In this document: positions 1-6,612 of the stretch, piece after piece
Layout of the letters: each line of letters opens with the position of its first letter
Position numbering within the stretch: the stretch's first letter is position 1
Source: Anaerolineae bacterium
GTDB taxonomy: Bacteria > Chloroflexota > Anaerolineae > 4572-78 > J111
Reading direction: 5' to 3'
DNA: 11,965 nt
Assembly: GCA_020433785.1 (NCBI GenBank)
Contig: JAGRCC010000233.1
Span: 1-11,965 of the forward strand
Program-made: the position numbers and the translations under genes
Notes under the pieces: model-generated
What the model was told of the DNA's origin: nothing
Database searches by the model: none
The model's input: only the letters and a program-made list of their open reading frames with translations

Positions 1-962
1 TCTTTGAGGTAGGTGAGGAGGAGTTCGACGGTGCGGCGGGTGCGGGCGAAAAGGATGGTTTGGAGGTTGTAATGAAACAGGTCTTGGGCCAGGCGCACGG
101 CTTCGAGGAGGCTGCTGCGACGGAGGCCGAGGTCGGCGTCGATGATGGGCGGGATGTAGATGAGAAATTGTTTGGGGCCTTTGGCGGACCCGTCGTTGTC
201 CACCAGGATAGTCGGCGCTTCGATGAGGCGCTCGGCCAGTTCGGTGGGGTTGGCGATGGTGGCGGAGGTGAGGATGAATTGGGGCGCGGCGTCGTAAAAG
301 GCGGCGATACGTTTGAGCCGGCGTAGGACGTTGGCGACGTGGGAGCCAAAGACGCCCCGGTAAACGTGCATCTCGTCGATGACCACAAAGCGCAGGTTGC
401 GGAAAAAATCGGCCCATTTGGTGTGGTGCGGTAGGATGGCGGTGTGCAGCATATCGGGGTTAGTTAGCACAATCCGGGCCTGACGTCGAATCGCTGGTCG
501 GGCAGCAGCGGGGGTGTCGCCATCATACGTAGATACCGGAGGGAATGATGAAACTTGACCGCCGATGGCCGATGGCTGATGGCTGATAGCTGACAGCTTA
601 TTCAACGCAGCGGCTTGATCGTAGGTGAGGGCTTTGGTGGGGAAGAGGTAGAGGGCGCGGGCGTAAGGATCGTTGAGCAGGTGATCGAGCACGGGCAGGT
701 TGTAGCAGAGCGTTTTGCCGCTGGCGGTCCCGGTGACGATGACCGGATTTCGGCCGGCTTGAAGGTGGGACCACGCCGCTGCCTGATGGGTGTATAGTTG
801 GTGGATGTCCAGTTCGTACAAGTTATGAGTTAAGGTGGGGTGGAGATTAGCGGGCAAGGGCGCTAATTGGGCCGGTTGGGCCGGTTGGGTGTGCCACGCG
901 GCGATGTTGGGCGCAATTGTGGGTATATCGCGCCAGTGGTTTAAGAGATCATCTAAAGACAT
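1..962 (-). CDS. DEAD/DEAH-box helicase, YprA/MrfA-like, N-terminal part (cut by window edge)
   Basis: ATP-dependent superfamily 2 nucleic-acid helicase, probably acting in DNA repair or processing. The frame is open from an ATG at 962 to the left edge: 320 codons of a family usually about 750-850 residues long. Visible motifs in order are the Q motif region (YTHQ, Q60), Walker A GTASGKT (78-84), motif Ia PTKAL (108-112), YDGDTP (146-151), DEMH (196-199) followed by VYRGVFGSHVANVLRRLKR, and SAT (233-235). The DEMH-x-YRG-x-FGSH arrangement is typical of YprA/MrfA proteins, which carry a C-terminal DUF1998 zinc domain; that part lies outside the window. There is no clear Shine-Dalgarno before the ATG. 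Residues 122-134 are encoded by a heptanucleotide tandem repeat. The gene lies 123 bp downstream of the histidine kinase on the same strand. Confidence 0.9.
   Translation of the reverse strand, partial: MSLDDLLNHWRDIPTIAPNIAAWHTQPAQPAQLAPLPANLHPTLTHNLYELDIHQLYTHQAAAWSHLQAGRNPVIVTGTASGKTLCYNLPVLDHLLNDPYARALYLFPTKALTYDQAAALNKLSAISHQPSAIGGQVSSFPPVSTYDGDTPAAARPAIRRQARIVLTNPDMLHTAILPHHTKWADFFRNLRFVVIDEMHVYRGVFGSHVANVLRRLKRIAAFYDAAPQFILTSATIANPTELAERLIEAPTILVDNDGSAKGPKQFLIYIPPIIDADLGLRRSSLLEAVRLAQDLFHYNLQTILFARTRRTVELLLTYLK
561..595. repeat. Heptanucleotide tandem repeat inside the helicase gene
   Basis: Five uninterrupted 7-bp units of consensus GCYGAYR (plus strand): gccgatg, gccgatg, gctgatg, gctgata, gctgaca, followed by a partial unit gctta. 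The tract lies between helicase motif Ia and the YDGDTP motif and reads in frame as roughly KLSAISHQPSAIG. Seven is not a multiple of three, so gain or loss of one unit would shift the frame. Confidence 0.85.
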
Positions 963-966
963 AATA

Positions 967-978
967 GTTGCTCGCAAC
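967..978. promoter_or_regulatory. Short dyad just upstream of the helicase start
   Basis: GTTGC-TC-GCAAC is a perfect 5-2-5 inverted repeat beginning 5 bp upstream of the helicase ATG, where a Shine-Dalgarno would be expected. Another GTTGC occurs on the same strand further upstream, in the run around 987-997. It could be an operator or a small RNA hairpin limiting translation. It is short enough to be chance. Confidence 0.25.
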
Positions 979-1054
979 AATAATGTGGCAGCAACTTTAC
1001 CAGTTCAGGCTATGTTTTCCAAACTCAGAGGATGCGCGCAAATGAACAGTTCAA

Positions 1055-1075
1055 GCCAGGCGACTGTCGCCCGGC
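1055..1075 (-). terminator. Hairpin after the histidine kinase gene, weak terminator candidate
   Basis: On the minus strand GCCGGGCG-ACAGT-CGCCTGGC forms an 8-bp stem with one G-T pair and a 5-nt loop, starting 10 nt past the kinase stop codon. It is followed by TTGAACTGTTCATTT rather than a clean T run, so it is not a textbook intrinsic terminator. It may instead be a processing or pausing hairpin between the kinase and the helicase. Confidence 0.35.
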
Positions 1076-1085
1076 AACCATTATT

Positions 1086-2861
1086 TTAATGTTTGGTGCC
1101 GTTGAGTGATTTGGATAAAATGGCGGTTTGAACCCGCTTGGAGTTGGAGAGAACGCCGCTCTGGCCGCGTTTTTTCAACCGTTCTTGCTGCGCTTTGGGC
1201 ACAAAGATTCTGATTTTGGTGCCTTTGCCCGATACCGAGCGAATCGCCAGATCACCGCCGATGAGTTCGGTCCGTTCTTTAATATTGATTAGGCCCAAAC
1301 TGCCGCGTTGGCTGTAGGTGTCCATCATCTCATCGACATTAAAACCGAGGCCGTCATCGGCGATTGTGGCATAGAGGGCGGTGGTGGTTTCCCGGAGTTG
1401 AACCTGAACATAACTTGATTGGGCGTGTTTGATGGCGTTGGTTACAGCCTCTTGCACAATGGCGAACAAGGCGGTTTCGACTTTGGTGTCTTGCCGGGTT
1501 AAATGGCCTTGAGGGTTATCGGTTTCAATTGACAGCGTTAGCCGGGGTTGTTTTTCCGAAATATCGTGCTGCTGGCGGTCGATAAAGGTTTTTAGGGCTG
1601 ATTCTAACCCATCCACTTCCAGAGCGAGCGGCCGCAGTTCAAACAGCATTGTCCGCATTTGGTGAACAGCCCGGTCGGCCAGTTGCATCGCGGTGGGCAA
1701 TTCTTTAACCAGCAAATTTGGGCTTTCCTTGATCAATCTTTGGCAGAAATTAAGCCGCATGGATAGACTGGATACAAGCTGAACGGGGCCGTCGTGCAGA
1801 TCGCGGGCTAAGGCTTTGCGAGCCACTTCTTCCGCTTCGATCACGCGGTCGCGTTCATCGAGAACACTCTCATGCAGCCGCGCGTTTTCGATGGCAATAG
1901 CAGCGAAGGAAGCGATTGAGGCCAGCAGTTCCAGATCATTTTGGGAGAAGTGACCCTCTTTTTTATTGAGAACTTCCAAGACACCGATGACTTGATTGTG
2001 CAAAATTAGCGGGACGCATAACAGATTCTGGGCGTGAAAATCGATGGGATGCTCTTTTTTCTCCACGTGCATGGGCTTGCCGGTTACTGCCACGTGGCCG
2101 GCCACGCCTTTGCCCTTAGGAATGCGGAAGTAGTCGATATTTTTCGTCTGGCCCAACCCAATTTGAAACAGGAGATCTTCGGTGGTAGGGTCTTTCAATA
2201 GGAGGAAGCCGGCGCTGACATTTAACATCTCTTCCACTTGATCCATAATTCGGTGCAGCACTTCCTCCAACTCCAGCGTTGAGGATAAGGTTCTGGCGAC
2301 ATCATTTACCACCGACATTTCAAGAATGCGGCGCTGGCTGGCTTCAAACAGATTAGCGTTGCGAATAGCAATGGCGGCCTGCGTGGCGATCTCGGACAAA
2401 AACCACATGTCACGCTCTGAGTAAGCGTGAGATTTGTAGCTCCAAATAGCGATGACGCCCTGAGCATTTTCGCCGGACAAGTTAGCGTTGAAGAAGGGGA
2501 CGCCCAGCCACGAACGAGCCGGTTTGTTAGGATGCATGCGGTTGATTTCAAATTGATCGGTGGTGCGGCTAAGATCGTTAATCAAATGCGGTTCTTTGGT
2601 ATTAAGAACCTGACTGATCAGCCCCTGATTGCTCGAATGTTTTAAAGCAAACGGTTTAACCGGCTTAAATTGATCGTAGACTAAATAGAAAATCAATTTA
2701 TCTTTATGCTCGTCATAGATCACAATAGCAAAGTTCGCCGGGTCAATTGATCGGGTGGCTTCTTTGTAAAGCCGCCAGATAACCTCTTTCAAACTTAAGC
2801 TCGATCCAACAGCGACGGCAATATTATATAACGCTACAAGGTCTTTTCGCTCTCGACCCAC
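1086..2861 (-). CDS. Cytosolic double-GAF sensor histidine kinase, NarL-type (HisKA_3 + HATPase_c)
   Basis: Two-component sensor that autophosphorylates a histidine and would pass the phosphate to a NarL/LuxR-type response regulator. The 591-residue protein has no membrane segment. Two GAF domains (about 5-170 and 185-330) probably bind a small ligand or sense redox or light. HisKA_3 follows, with LARDLHDGPVQ and the phospho-acceptor His356. The ATPase domain shows the N box QEAVTNAIKHA (E471, N475), the G1 box DDGLGF (502-507) and the G2 region GSLGLINIKER (520-530). The C-terminal tail from about 556 is basic and low in order. The GTG start at 2861 is chosen because GAGG lies 10 nt upstream; the nearby ATG is out of frame. 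A weak promoter candidate is TTTACA (2919-2914), 17 bp, ATAAAT (2896-2891). No response regulator is in the window, so the partner is encoded elsewhere. Confidence 0.93.
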   Translation of the reverse strand: MGRERKDLVALYNIAVAVGSSLSLKEVIWRLYKEATRSIDPANFAIVIYDEHKDKLIFYLVYDQFKPVKPFALKHSSNQGLISQVLNTKEPHLINDLSRTTDQFEINRMHPNKPARSWLGVPFFNANLSGENAQGVIAIWSYKSHAYSERDMWFLSEIATQAAIAIRNANLFEASQRRILEMSVVNDVARTLSSTLELEEVLHRIMDQVEEMLNVSAGFLLLKDPTTEDLLFQIGLGQTKNIDYFRIPKGKGVAGHVAVTGKPMHVEKKEHPIDFHAQNLLCVPLILHNQVIGVLEVLNKKEGHFSQNDLELLASIASFAAIAIENARLHESVLDERDRVIEAEEVARKALARDLHDGPVQLVSSLSMRLNFCQRLIKESPNLLVKELPTAMQLADRAVHQMRTMLFELRPLALEVDGLESALKTFIDRQQHDISEKQPRLTLSIETDNPQGHLTRQDTKVETALFAIVQEAVTNAIKHAQSSYVQVQLRETTTALYATIADDGLGFNVDEMMDTYSQRGSLGLINIKERTELIGGDLAIRSVSGKGTKIRIFVPKAQQERLKKRGQSGVLSNSKRVQTAILSKSLNGTKH

Positions 2862-3125
2862 GATGACGCATCCTCTGTTTCACTAGCACAATTTATTTTG
2901 ATGTATCTGGAATTGTAAAGAGGGGAATAAATTGTTAAATATGCCTCTAAAATCATACAAACCTGGTGCAAATCAGCTCATTAAACACGGAATGATAACC
3001 CATTTAATCGATACCGTAATTCATTTAATTAATGAAGCCTCTCCAGGTTGCTAACTTTACCAAAGTACCATAATCCTCTAAGAAAAAAGTTTGAAAATGA
3101 TTAGAGTTCGGTTAGACTTTAAAGC

Positions 3126-3154
3126 TTGACAAAGTTATGGCTCTATAATACACT
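3126..3154 (+). promoter_or_regulatory. Sigma70-type promoter for the intergenic RNA
   Basis: A perfect -35 TTGACA (3126-3131) is followed after 17 bp by TACACT (3149-3154, four of six matches). A perfect TATAAT also occurs at 3144-3149, but it is only 12 bp from that -35. With the 17-bp spacing, transcription would begin near 3160-3162. It lies upstream of no close coding start, which points to an RNA transcript or a long leader. Confidence 0.65.
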
Positions 3155-3159
3155 TGTCC

Positions 3160-3336
3160 GCAAATATGGGGAAATTTAGCTCGACTTTTCGTGTCAGTCC
3201 AAAACTTCTGAATTGTGACCTAGCAGATGTTGGTGTAGTCCCGGATTTGTGTTAGGGGTATCTACTCACTAGAACATTGCCCTAAATAGAGATTGGTGTG
3301 GCTGGCCGTAGCCTCCTATGATAGGAGGTTTTTTTT
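3160..3336 (+). ncRNA. Candidate structured RNA of about 175 nt, family not recognised
   Basis: A consensus-like promoter and an intrinsic terminator bracket this stretch, and no coding frame fills it. Hand folding gives a long helix between 3160-3171 and 3239-3250 (11 of 12 positions pair, counting G-U pairs). It encloses small hairpins such as GACT (3183-3186)/AGTC (3196-3199). A second hairpin TTAGGG (3252-3257)/CCCTAA (3280-3285) follows, then GGCT (3300-3303)/AGCC (3310-3313), then the terminator stem. Length and position would suit a stand-alone small RNA or a leader of the MFS gene. It does not look like tmRNA, SRP RNA or RNase P RNA. A 6S RNA would be expected to pair its two ends, and I do not see that. 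The 5' end is approximate. Confidence 0.55.
3311..3336 (+). terminator. Strong rho-independent terminator
   Basis: The stem CCTCCTA (3312-3318)/TAGGAGG (3322-3328) is a perfect 7 bp with loop TGA, followed at once by eight Ts (3329-3336). The T run is on the plus strand only, so it ends transcripts coming from the 3126-3154 promoter. Confidence 0.9.
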
Positions 3337-3509
3337 GTTTATCAGGCCTGTGCATCGAGCCATTATCGGCTGCTCGGCTACGATGACCTTTTTTCAAATA
3401 AATCGCATGTTACCCCCAAACCATTAATGAAACTTGTCAAATGGCCGGCATTATTCGGTCAATATGAAAGCTTAAGTGGTAGTTATTGCTTAATAGAAAG
3501 GCAGTTGCA

Positions 3510-4715
3510 ATGTCGTTACTGTTTCGTAAACCGATTTTTTTGGCGGTAGTATTGGGACATTTCACGATAGATATATTCAATAGTTCTGGCCCTATCTTGG
3601 TTACTGAGTTGAGTAAATCCCTGGAGTGGAATTTGGCTCAGGTGGGGTTTGCCATTGGGGCTTATCAATTTTTTGCGGCGTTGACCCAACCCCTTTTTGG
3701 CTGGATCGATGATAAGATCGGCAGCCGCTGGTTGGGAGCCGGCAGCGTGATCTGGACGATCAGTTTTATGCTTTTATCGTTAGTTTTGGCGCAGCAAACC
3801 AACAGCTTTTACTGGTTTCTGATCCCATATGTGTTAGCCAGCGTTGGGTCAAGTGCGTTTCATCCACTGGGCACCAAGCACGCCGCCGAAACGTCTACCG
3901 AGCAAGCCGCGACGGGTACGGCTCTATTCTTTTTATTTGGCCAGACCGGCCTGGCCGGCGGTCCGGTTATCGCCGGCCTCATTCTCGACACGATCGGTTT
4001 TTCGGGCATGTTTGGGTTGGCCATTTTGGCGGCGCCGGTTCTGATGCTGATGGCGGTGGCCTTATGGCGCACCGGCCCTAAATTTACGCCGGTTCCCACC
4101 TCACATTCCTCAAATTCCCCGTTGTCTAAACAAGCAATTCGGTGGGGAGCGATTATTGTTTTAGCGGTGGTGATGGGGTTGCGGTCCTGGGCGGCGATTG
4201 GTACGGTGTCATTTTTGCCCAAACTATTTCAAGAAATGGGTTGGACTGCCGCCAGCTACGGCCTGATTACCGGCACATTCTGGATGGCCTCGGCCATTGC
4301 CGGCGTGATGGCGGGCAACATAGCCGATCGGTTTGGGCGGCGGCAAGTGATATTTGCCACCCTCTTTTTAGGATCAATCCCACTTTACTTTTTACCGATG
4401 AATAGCGGCTGGTCGGCTTTTGGCCTGGTGGTGCTGGTTGGGGGCTTGATTGGGGCATCGCACAGTATTTTGGTCGTCATTGCCCAGAGTGTTTTACCCG
4501 GCGGCAAAGCCTTTACCTCCGGCGTTGCGTTAGGTTATGTCTTCGGCTCCGGCGCCATTGCGGTCTGGATCATTGGGATTGGCGCCAATTTTGTGGGCGT
4601 GGGGCCGATGATCCAGGTGGGAACGGCGCTGAGTATCGTGGCCGCGGTGCTGGCCTATTTCTTGCCGTCCACCACCGAAACCCCCCAACCGCAAGCCCGG
4701 GGAGTACCGGCGTAA
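3510..4715 (+). CDS. MFS transporter, fosmidomycin-resistance (Fsr)-like exporter
   Basis: Proton-driven major facilitator exporter of the inner membrane, about 12 transmembrane segments, 401 residues from this start. MFS motif A appears in both halves: GWIDDKIGSR (about 64-73) and GNIADRFGRR (about 269-278), each in a cytoplasmic loop after the second helix of its half. SSAFHPLGT (about 114-122) matches the FHP-x-G signature of Fsr-type exporters. Residues from about 193 to 210 form the hydrophilic central loop between the halves. The ATG at 3510 is chosen because GAAAGG (3496-3501) sits 8 nt upstream; a TTG at 3486 in the same frame has no such site and would only add 8 residues. The substrate cannot be told from sequence; fosmidomycin itself is not implied. 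It may be fed by read-through of the upstream RNA terminator. Confidence 0.88.
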   Translation: MSLLFRKPIFLAVVLGHFTIDIFNSSGPILVTELSKSLEWNLAQVGFAIGAYQFFAALTQPLFGWIDDKIGSRWLGAGSVIWTISFMLLSLVLAQQTNSFYWFLIPYVLASVGSSAFHPLGTKHAAETSTEQAATGTALFFLFGQTGLAGGPVIAGLILDTIGFSGMFGLAILAAPVLMLMAVALWRTGPKFTPVPTSHSSNSPLSKQAIRWGAIIVLAVVMGLRSWAAIGTVSFLPKLFQEMGWTAASYGLITGTFWMASAIAGVMAGNIADRFGRRQVIFATLFLGSIPLYFLPMNSGWSAFGLVVLVGGLIGASHSILVVIAQSVLPGGKAFTSGVALGYVFGSGAIAVWIIGIGANFVGVGPMIQVGTALSIVAAVLAYFLPSTTETPQPQARGVPA

Positions 4716-4751
4716 TCCCCCAAAAATCCTCTATAACTGATATCGGTTTTG

Positions 4752-4760
4752 TGTTACAAT
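4752..4760 (+). promoter_or_regulatory. Extended -10 promoter candidate for the cyclase gene
   Basis: TGtTACAAT carries the TG of an extended -10 element and a five-of-six match to TATAAT (4755-4760). No good -35 lies upstream, as is common for extended -10 promoters. Transcription would start near 4767, giving a leader of about 43 nt that includes the Shine-Dalgarno AAAGGG (4796-4801), 8 nt before the ATG at 4810. Confidence 0.45.
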
Positions 4761-4809
4761 GTTGAAGGGTTTTTAACTATTCTAAGTAAATACATAAAGG
4801 GCTTGACAT

Positions 4810-6600
4810 ATGACCGATCGCCAGAGTATAGAACAAGCCATCCGAGCCTTAGAAGGCTTGGATCAAGCTGCGGTTGATACCAGCCTGGCGGCCCTGCGCC
4901 AATGGCTGGTCACCATGAAGTCGAGCAAGGTGTCCAGCTCAGCGATGAAGGGTGAGCGCCGGCACGTCACAGTGATGTTCGCCGACATCTCCGGCTTTAC
5001 CGCTATGAGCGAAAAGCTCGATCCGGAAGAAGTGCGGGGGATGATCAACGGCTGTTTTGAACGGCTAGGAGCGATCATCGATCGCTACGGCGGCCACATC
5101 GACAAATTCATCGGCGATGAGATTATGGCCCTGTTTGGCGCACCCGTCGCTCATGAAAACGATCCGGAGCGCGCGCTGCGAGCTGCTCTGGATATGATGG
5201 GCGCTCTGGAAGAGTTCAACCAGCAGCACGCCGATAAAATTCCGAAACCGCTGGCCCTTCATTTTGGTATTAACAGCGGTCTGGTCATTGCCGGCGGCAT
5301 CGGCACCAGCCAACGCCAGGATTACAGCGTGATGGGCGACACCGTAAATCTGGCGGCCCGATTGGAAGATTTAAGCGAGGCCGGCGAAATTTTGGTGGGA
5401 GAAACCACCCACCGTTTAACTGCTCCTCTTTTTGAGTTCGATGCGTTGAAGCCGGTTCAGGTTAAAGGTAAAGCCCAGCCGGTGCGAGTCTATCGCCTGC
5501 TCAAAACCAAGGCGGTGACGGGGGGCCAACTGCGCGGCATCGAAGGGTTATATTCGCCGCTGGTTGGTCGTATCCAAGAATTAACGACCCTCAAACAGTT
5601 CTTAAACCATTTCTACGAAGGCCAGGGGCGAGTGGTATCCGTCACCGGTGATGCCGGGTTAGGCAAATCTCGATTGGTCGAGGAGTTAAATCTCCTCTGT
5701 GCTCGAGATGGTCGGGCGCAGTGGGTTGAAGGGCGGGCCTTGTCTTTCGGTCAAGAGGCCAGTTACCTTATTACCCGCGATTTACTGCGAAATATGCTGG
5801 GCCTTGATCTGGACTCGCCGATTGCGCTCAAAGCCTCCACACTGCGAGCGGCGGTCGAGCAACTGCTGCCCGATCAATTCGCCGAAACATACCCTTATCT
5901 GGCGCATTTGTTGGACATTCCCCTAGATGAAGACTCGGCGCAGCGGATCAAATATTTGGAAGGTGACGCCCTGCACCAGCGAATTTTACAGGCAGTGCAG
6001 ACTTTCGTCACGGTGACCAGTCAACAAAAACCGCTGGTTATGGTTTGGGAAGATTTACACTGGGCCGATCCATCCAGTCTGCATCTGTTAGAAAACTTGC
6101 TGCCCTTAACCCAAGCGCATGCCCTGCTGCTCTTCTTAATCTACCGGCTGCCTGTCCGCGATAGTCGTATGGCCCGGTTTCAGCAGCGAATCGGGGAAGC
6201 ATTAGGCGAGTCCTCATTGGTAATGCAGTTAGGGCCGCTGAGTCAAGCGGAAAGCAGCCAATTGCTCGACAATTTGCTTGGCCCAGACACCCTGCCCAAT
6301 AACATCAAACAGTTGATCATTGCCAAAGCGGAAGGCAACCCCTTCTATTTGGAAGAAGTTATTCGCTCACTCATCAACAGCGGGACGATTACTCAGGCTG
6401 AAGATGGTCAGTCCTGGCTGGTGACAGCCGGCATCGACGCCATTACGCTGCCCGATACGCTGCAAGGCGTTATTATGTCACGTATCGATCAGCTCGATCC
6501 CGAAACCAAACGGGTGTTGCAGGTCGCCTCGGTCGTAGGCCGTAGTTTTTCGTATCAGGTGTTAACGCAGGTAGTGGACAAGCTGAATATCACTCATTAG
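4810..6600 (+). CDS. Class III nucleotide cyclase fused to a STAND/AAA ATPase (first part of an amber-split gene)
   Basis: Signalling protein making cyclic nucleotide (probably cAMP) from NTP, coupled to a regulatory ATPase; 596 residues, cytosolic. The cyclase domain (about 50-230) has FADISGF with metal ligand D59, DKFIGDE with K99 and the second metal D103, and YSVMGDTVNLAAR with N180 and R184. All catalytic residues are present except that S173 stands where many class III adenylyl cyclases have the adenine-binding Asp; a Thr/Ser there is known in bicarbonate-responsive class IIIb enzymes. The ATPase domain (about 250-590) shows Walker A GDAGLGKS (280-287) and the Walker B region LVMVWEDLHWAD (E414, D415). 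The protein stops at TAG within the winged-helix region. The next gene continues in the same frame with the missing C-terminal half, so homologues are expected to be single proteins of about 1,100 residues. Confidence 0.9.
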   Translation: MTDRQSIEQAIRALEGLDQAAVDTSLAALRQWLVTMKSSKVSSSAMKGERRHVTVMFADISGFTAMSEKLDPEEVRGMINGCFERLGAIIDRYGGHIDKFIGDEIMALFGAPVAHENDPERALRAALDMMGALEEFNQQHADKIPKPLALHFGINSGLVIAGGIGTSQRQDYSVMGDTVNLAARLEDLSEAGEILVGETTHRLTAPLFEFDALKPVQVKGKAQPVRVYRLLKTKAVTGGQLRGIEGLYSPLVGRIQELTTLKQFLNHFYEGQGRVVSVTGDAGLGKSRLVEELNLLCARDGRAQWVEGRALSFGQEASYLITRDLLRNMLGLDLDSPIALKASTLRAAVEQLLPDQFAETYPYLAHLLDIPLDEDSAQRIKYLEGDALHQRILQAVQTFVTVTSQQKPLVMVWEDLHWADPSSLHLLENLLPLTQAHALLLFLIYRLPVRDSRMARFQQRIGEALGESSLVMQLGPLSQAESSQLLDNLLGPDTLPNNIKQLIIAKAEGNPFYLEEVIRSLINSGTITQAEDGQSWLVTAGIDAITLPDTLQGVIMSRIDQLDPETKRVLQVASVVGRSFSYQVLTQVVDKLNITH

Positions 6601-6612
6601 AGGATAATGATG
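6598..6612 (+). promoter_or_regulatory. Stop/Shine-Dalgarno overlap joining the two halves of the split regulator
   Basis: The TAG stop (6598-6600) overlaps AGAGG (6599-6603), followed by two adjacent ATGs at 6607 and 6610. The second ATG is 6 nt from the Shine-Dalgarno, the better spacing. The arrangement suits termination-reinitiation, so both halves could be made from one mRNA in similar amounts. Both halves are in the same reading frame with only TAG AGG ATA between them, so suppression of the stop would give one 1,119-residue protein. Confidence 0.6.

Larger units (their letters stand above)
2862..3509. other. Long AT-rich intergenic region between divergent genes
   Basis: This region separates the minus-strand histidine kinase from the plus-strand MFS gene and has no credible protein-coding frame. 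The kinase-proximal part (2880-3120) is AT rich and contains a dyad TTCATT-TAATT-AATGAA at 3020-3036. The middle (3126-3336) holds a promoter, a structured RNA candidate and a terminator, listed separately. The MFS-proximal part (3337-3509) has a second terminator-like structure: ATCGAGCC (3354-3361) pairs with GGCTaCGAT (3376-3384) with one bulged A, followed 4 nt later by six Ts (3389-3394). I found no convincing promoter immediately before the MFS gene. Confidence 0.6.

Noticed and set aside
60..326. Plus-strand 88-codon Gly-rich open frame
   Set aside because: It is the complement of the helicase coding sequence, which has clear motifs in its own frame.
835..1089. Plus-strand open frame of 84 codons over the helicase start and the gap before it
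   Set aside because: No domain, no Shine-Dalgarno, and it overlaps the helicase N-terminus on the other strand.
3126..3149. TTGACA paired with the perfect TATAAT at 3144-3149
   Set aside because: The spacing is only 12 bp, too short for a sigma70 promoter; TACACT at 17 bp fits better, though TATAAT could act with another upstream element.
3160..3336. 6S RNA, tmRNA, SRP RNA or a known riboswitch
   Set aside because: Length suits 6S, but the 5' and 3' ends do not pair into one long hairpin. I saw no tmRNA tag frame, SRP loop motif or familiar aptamer core.
3486..3509. TTG start for the MFS gene, 8 codons upstream
   Set aside because: The ATG at 3510 has a good Shine-Dalgarno at the right distance, while the TTG has none.
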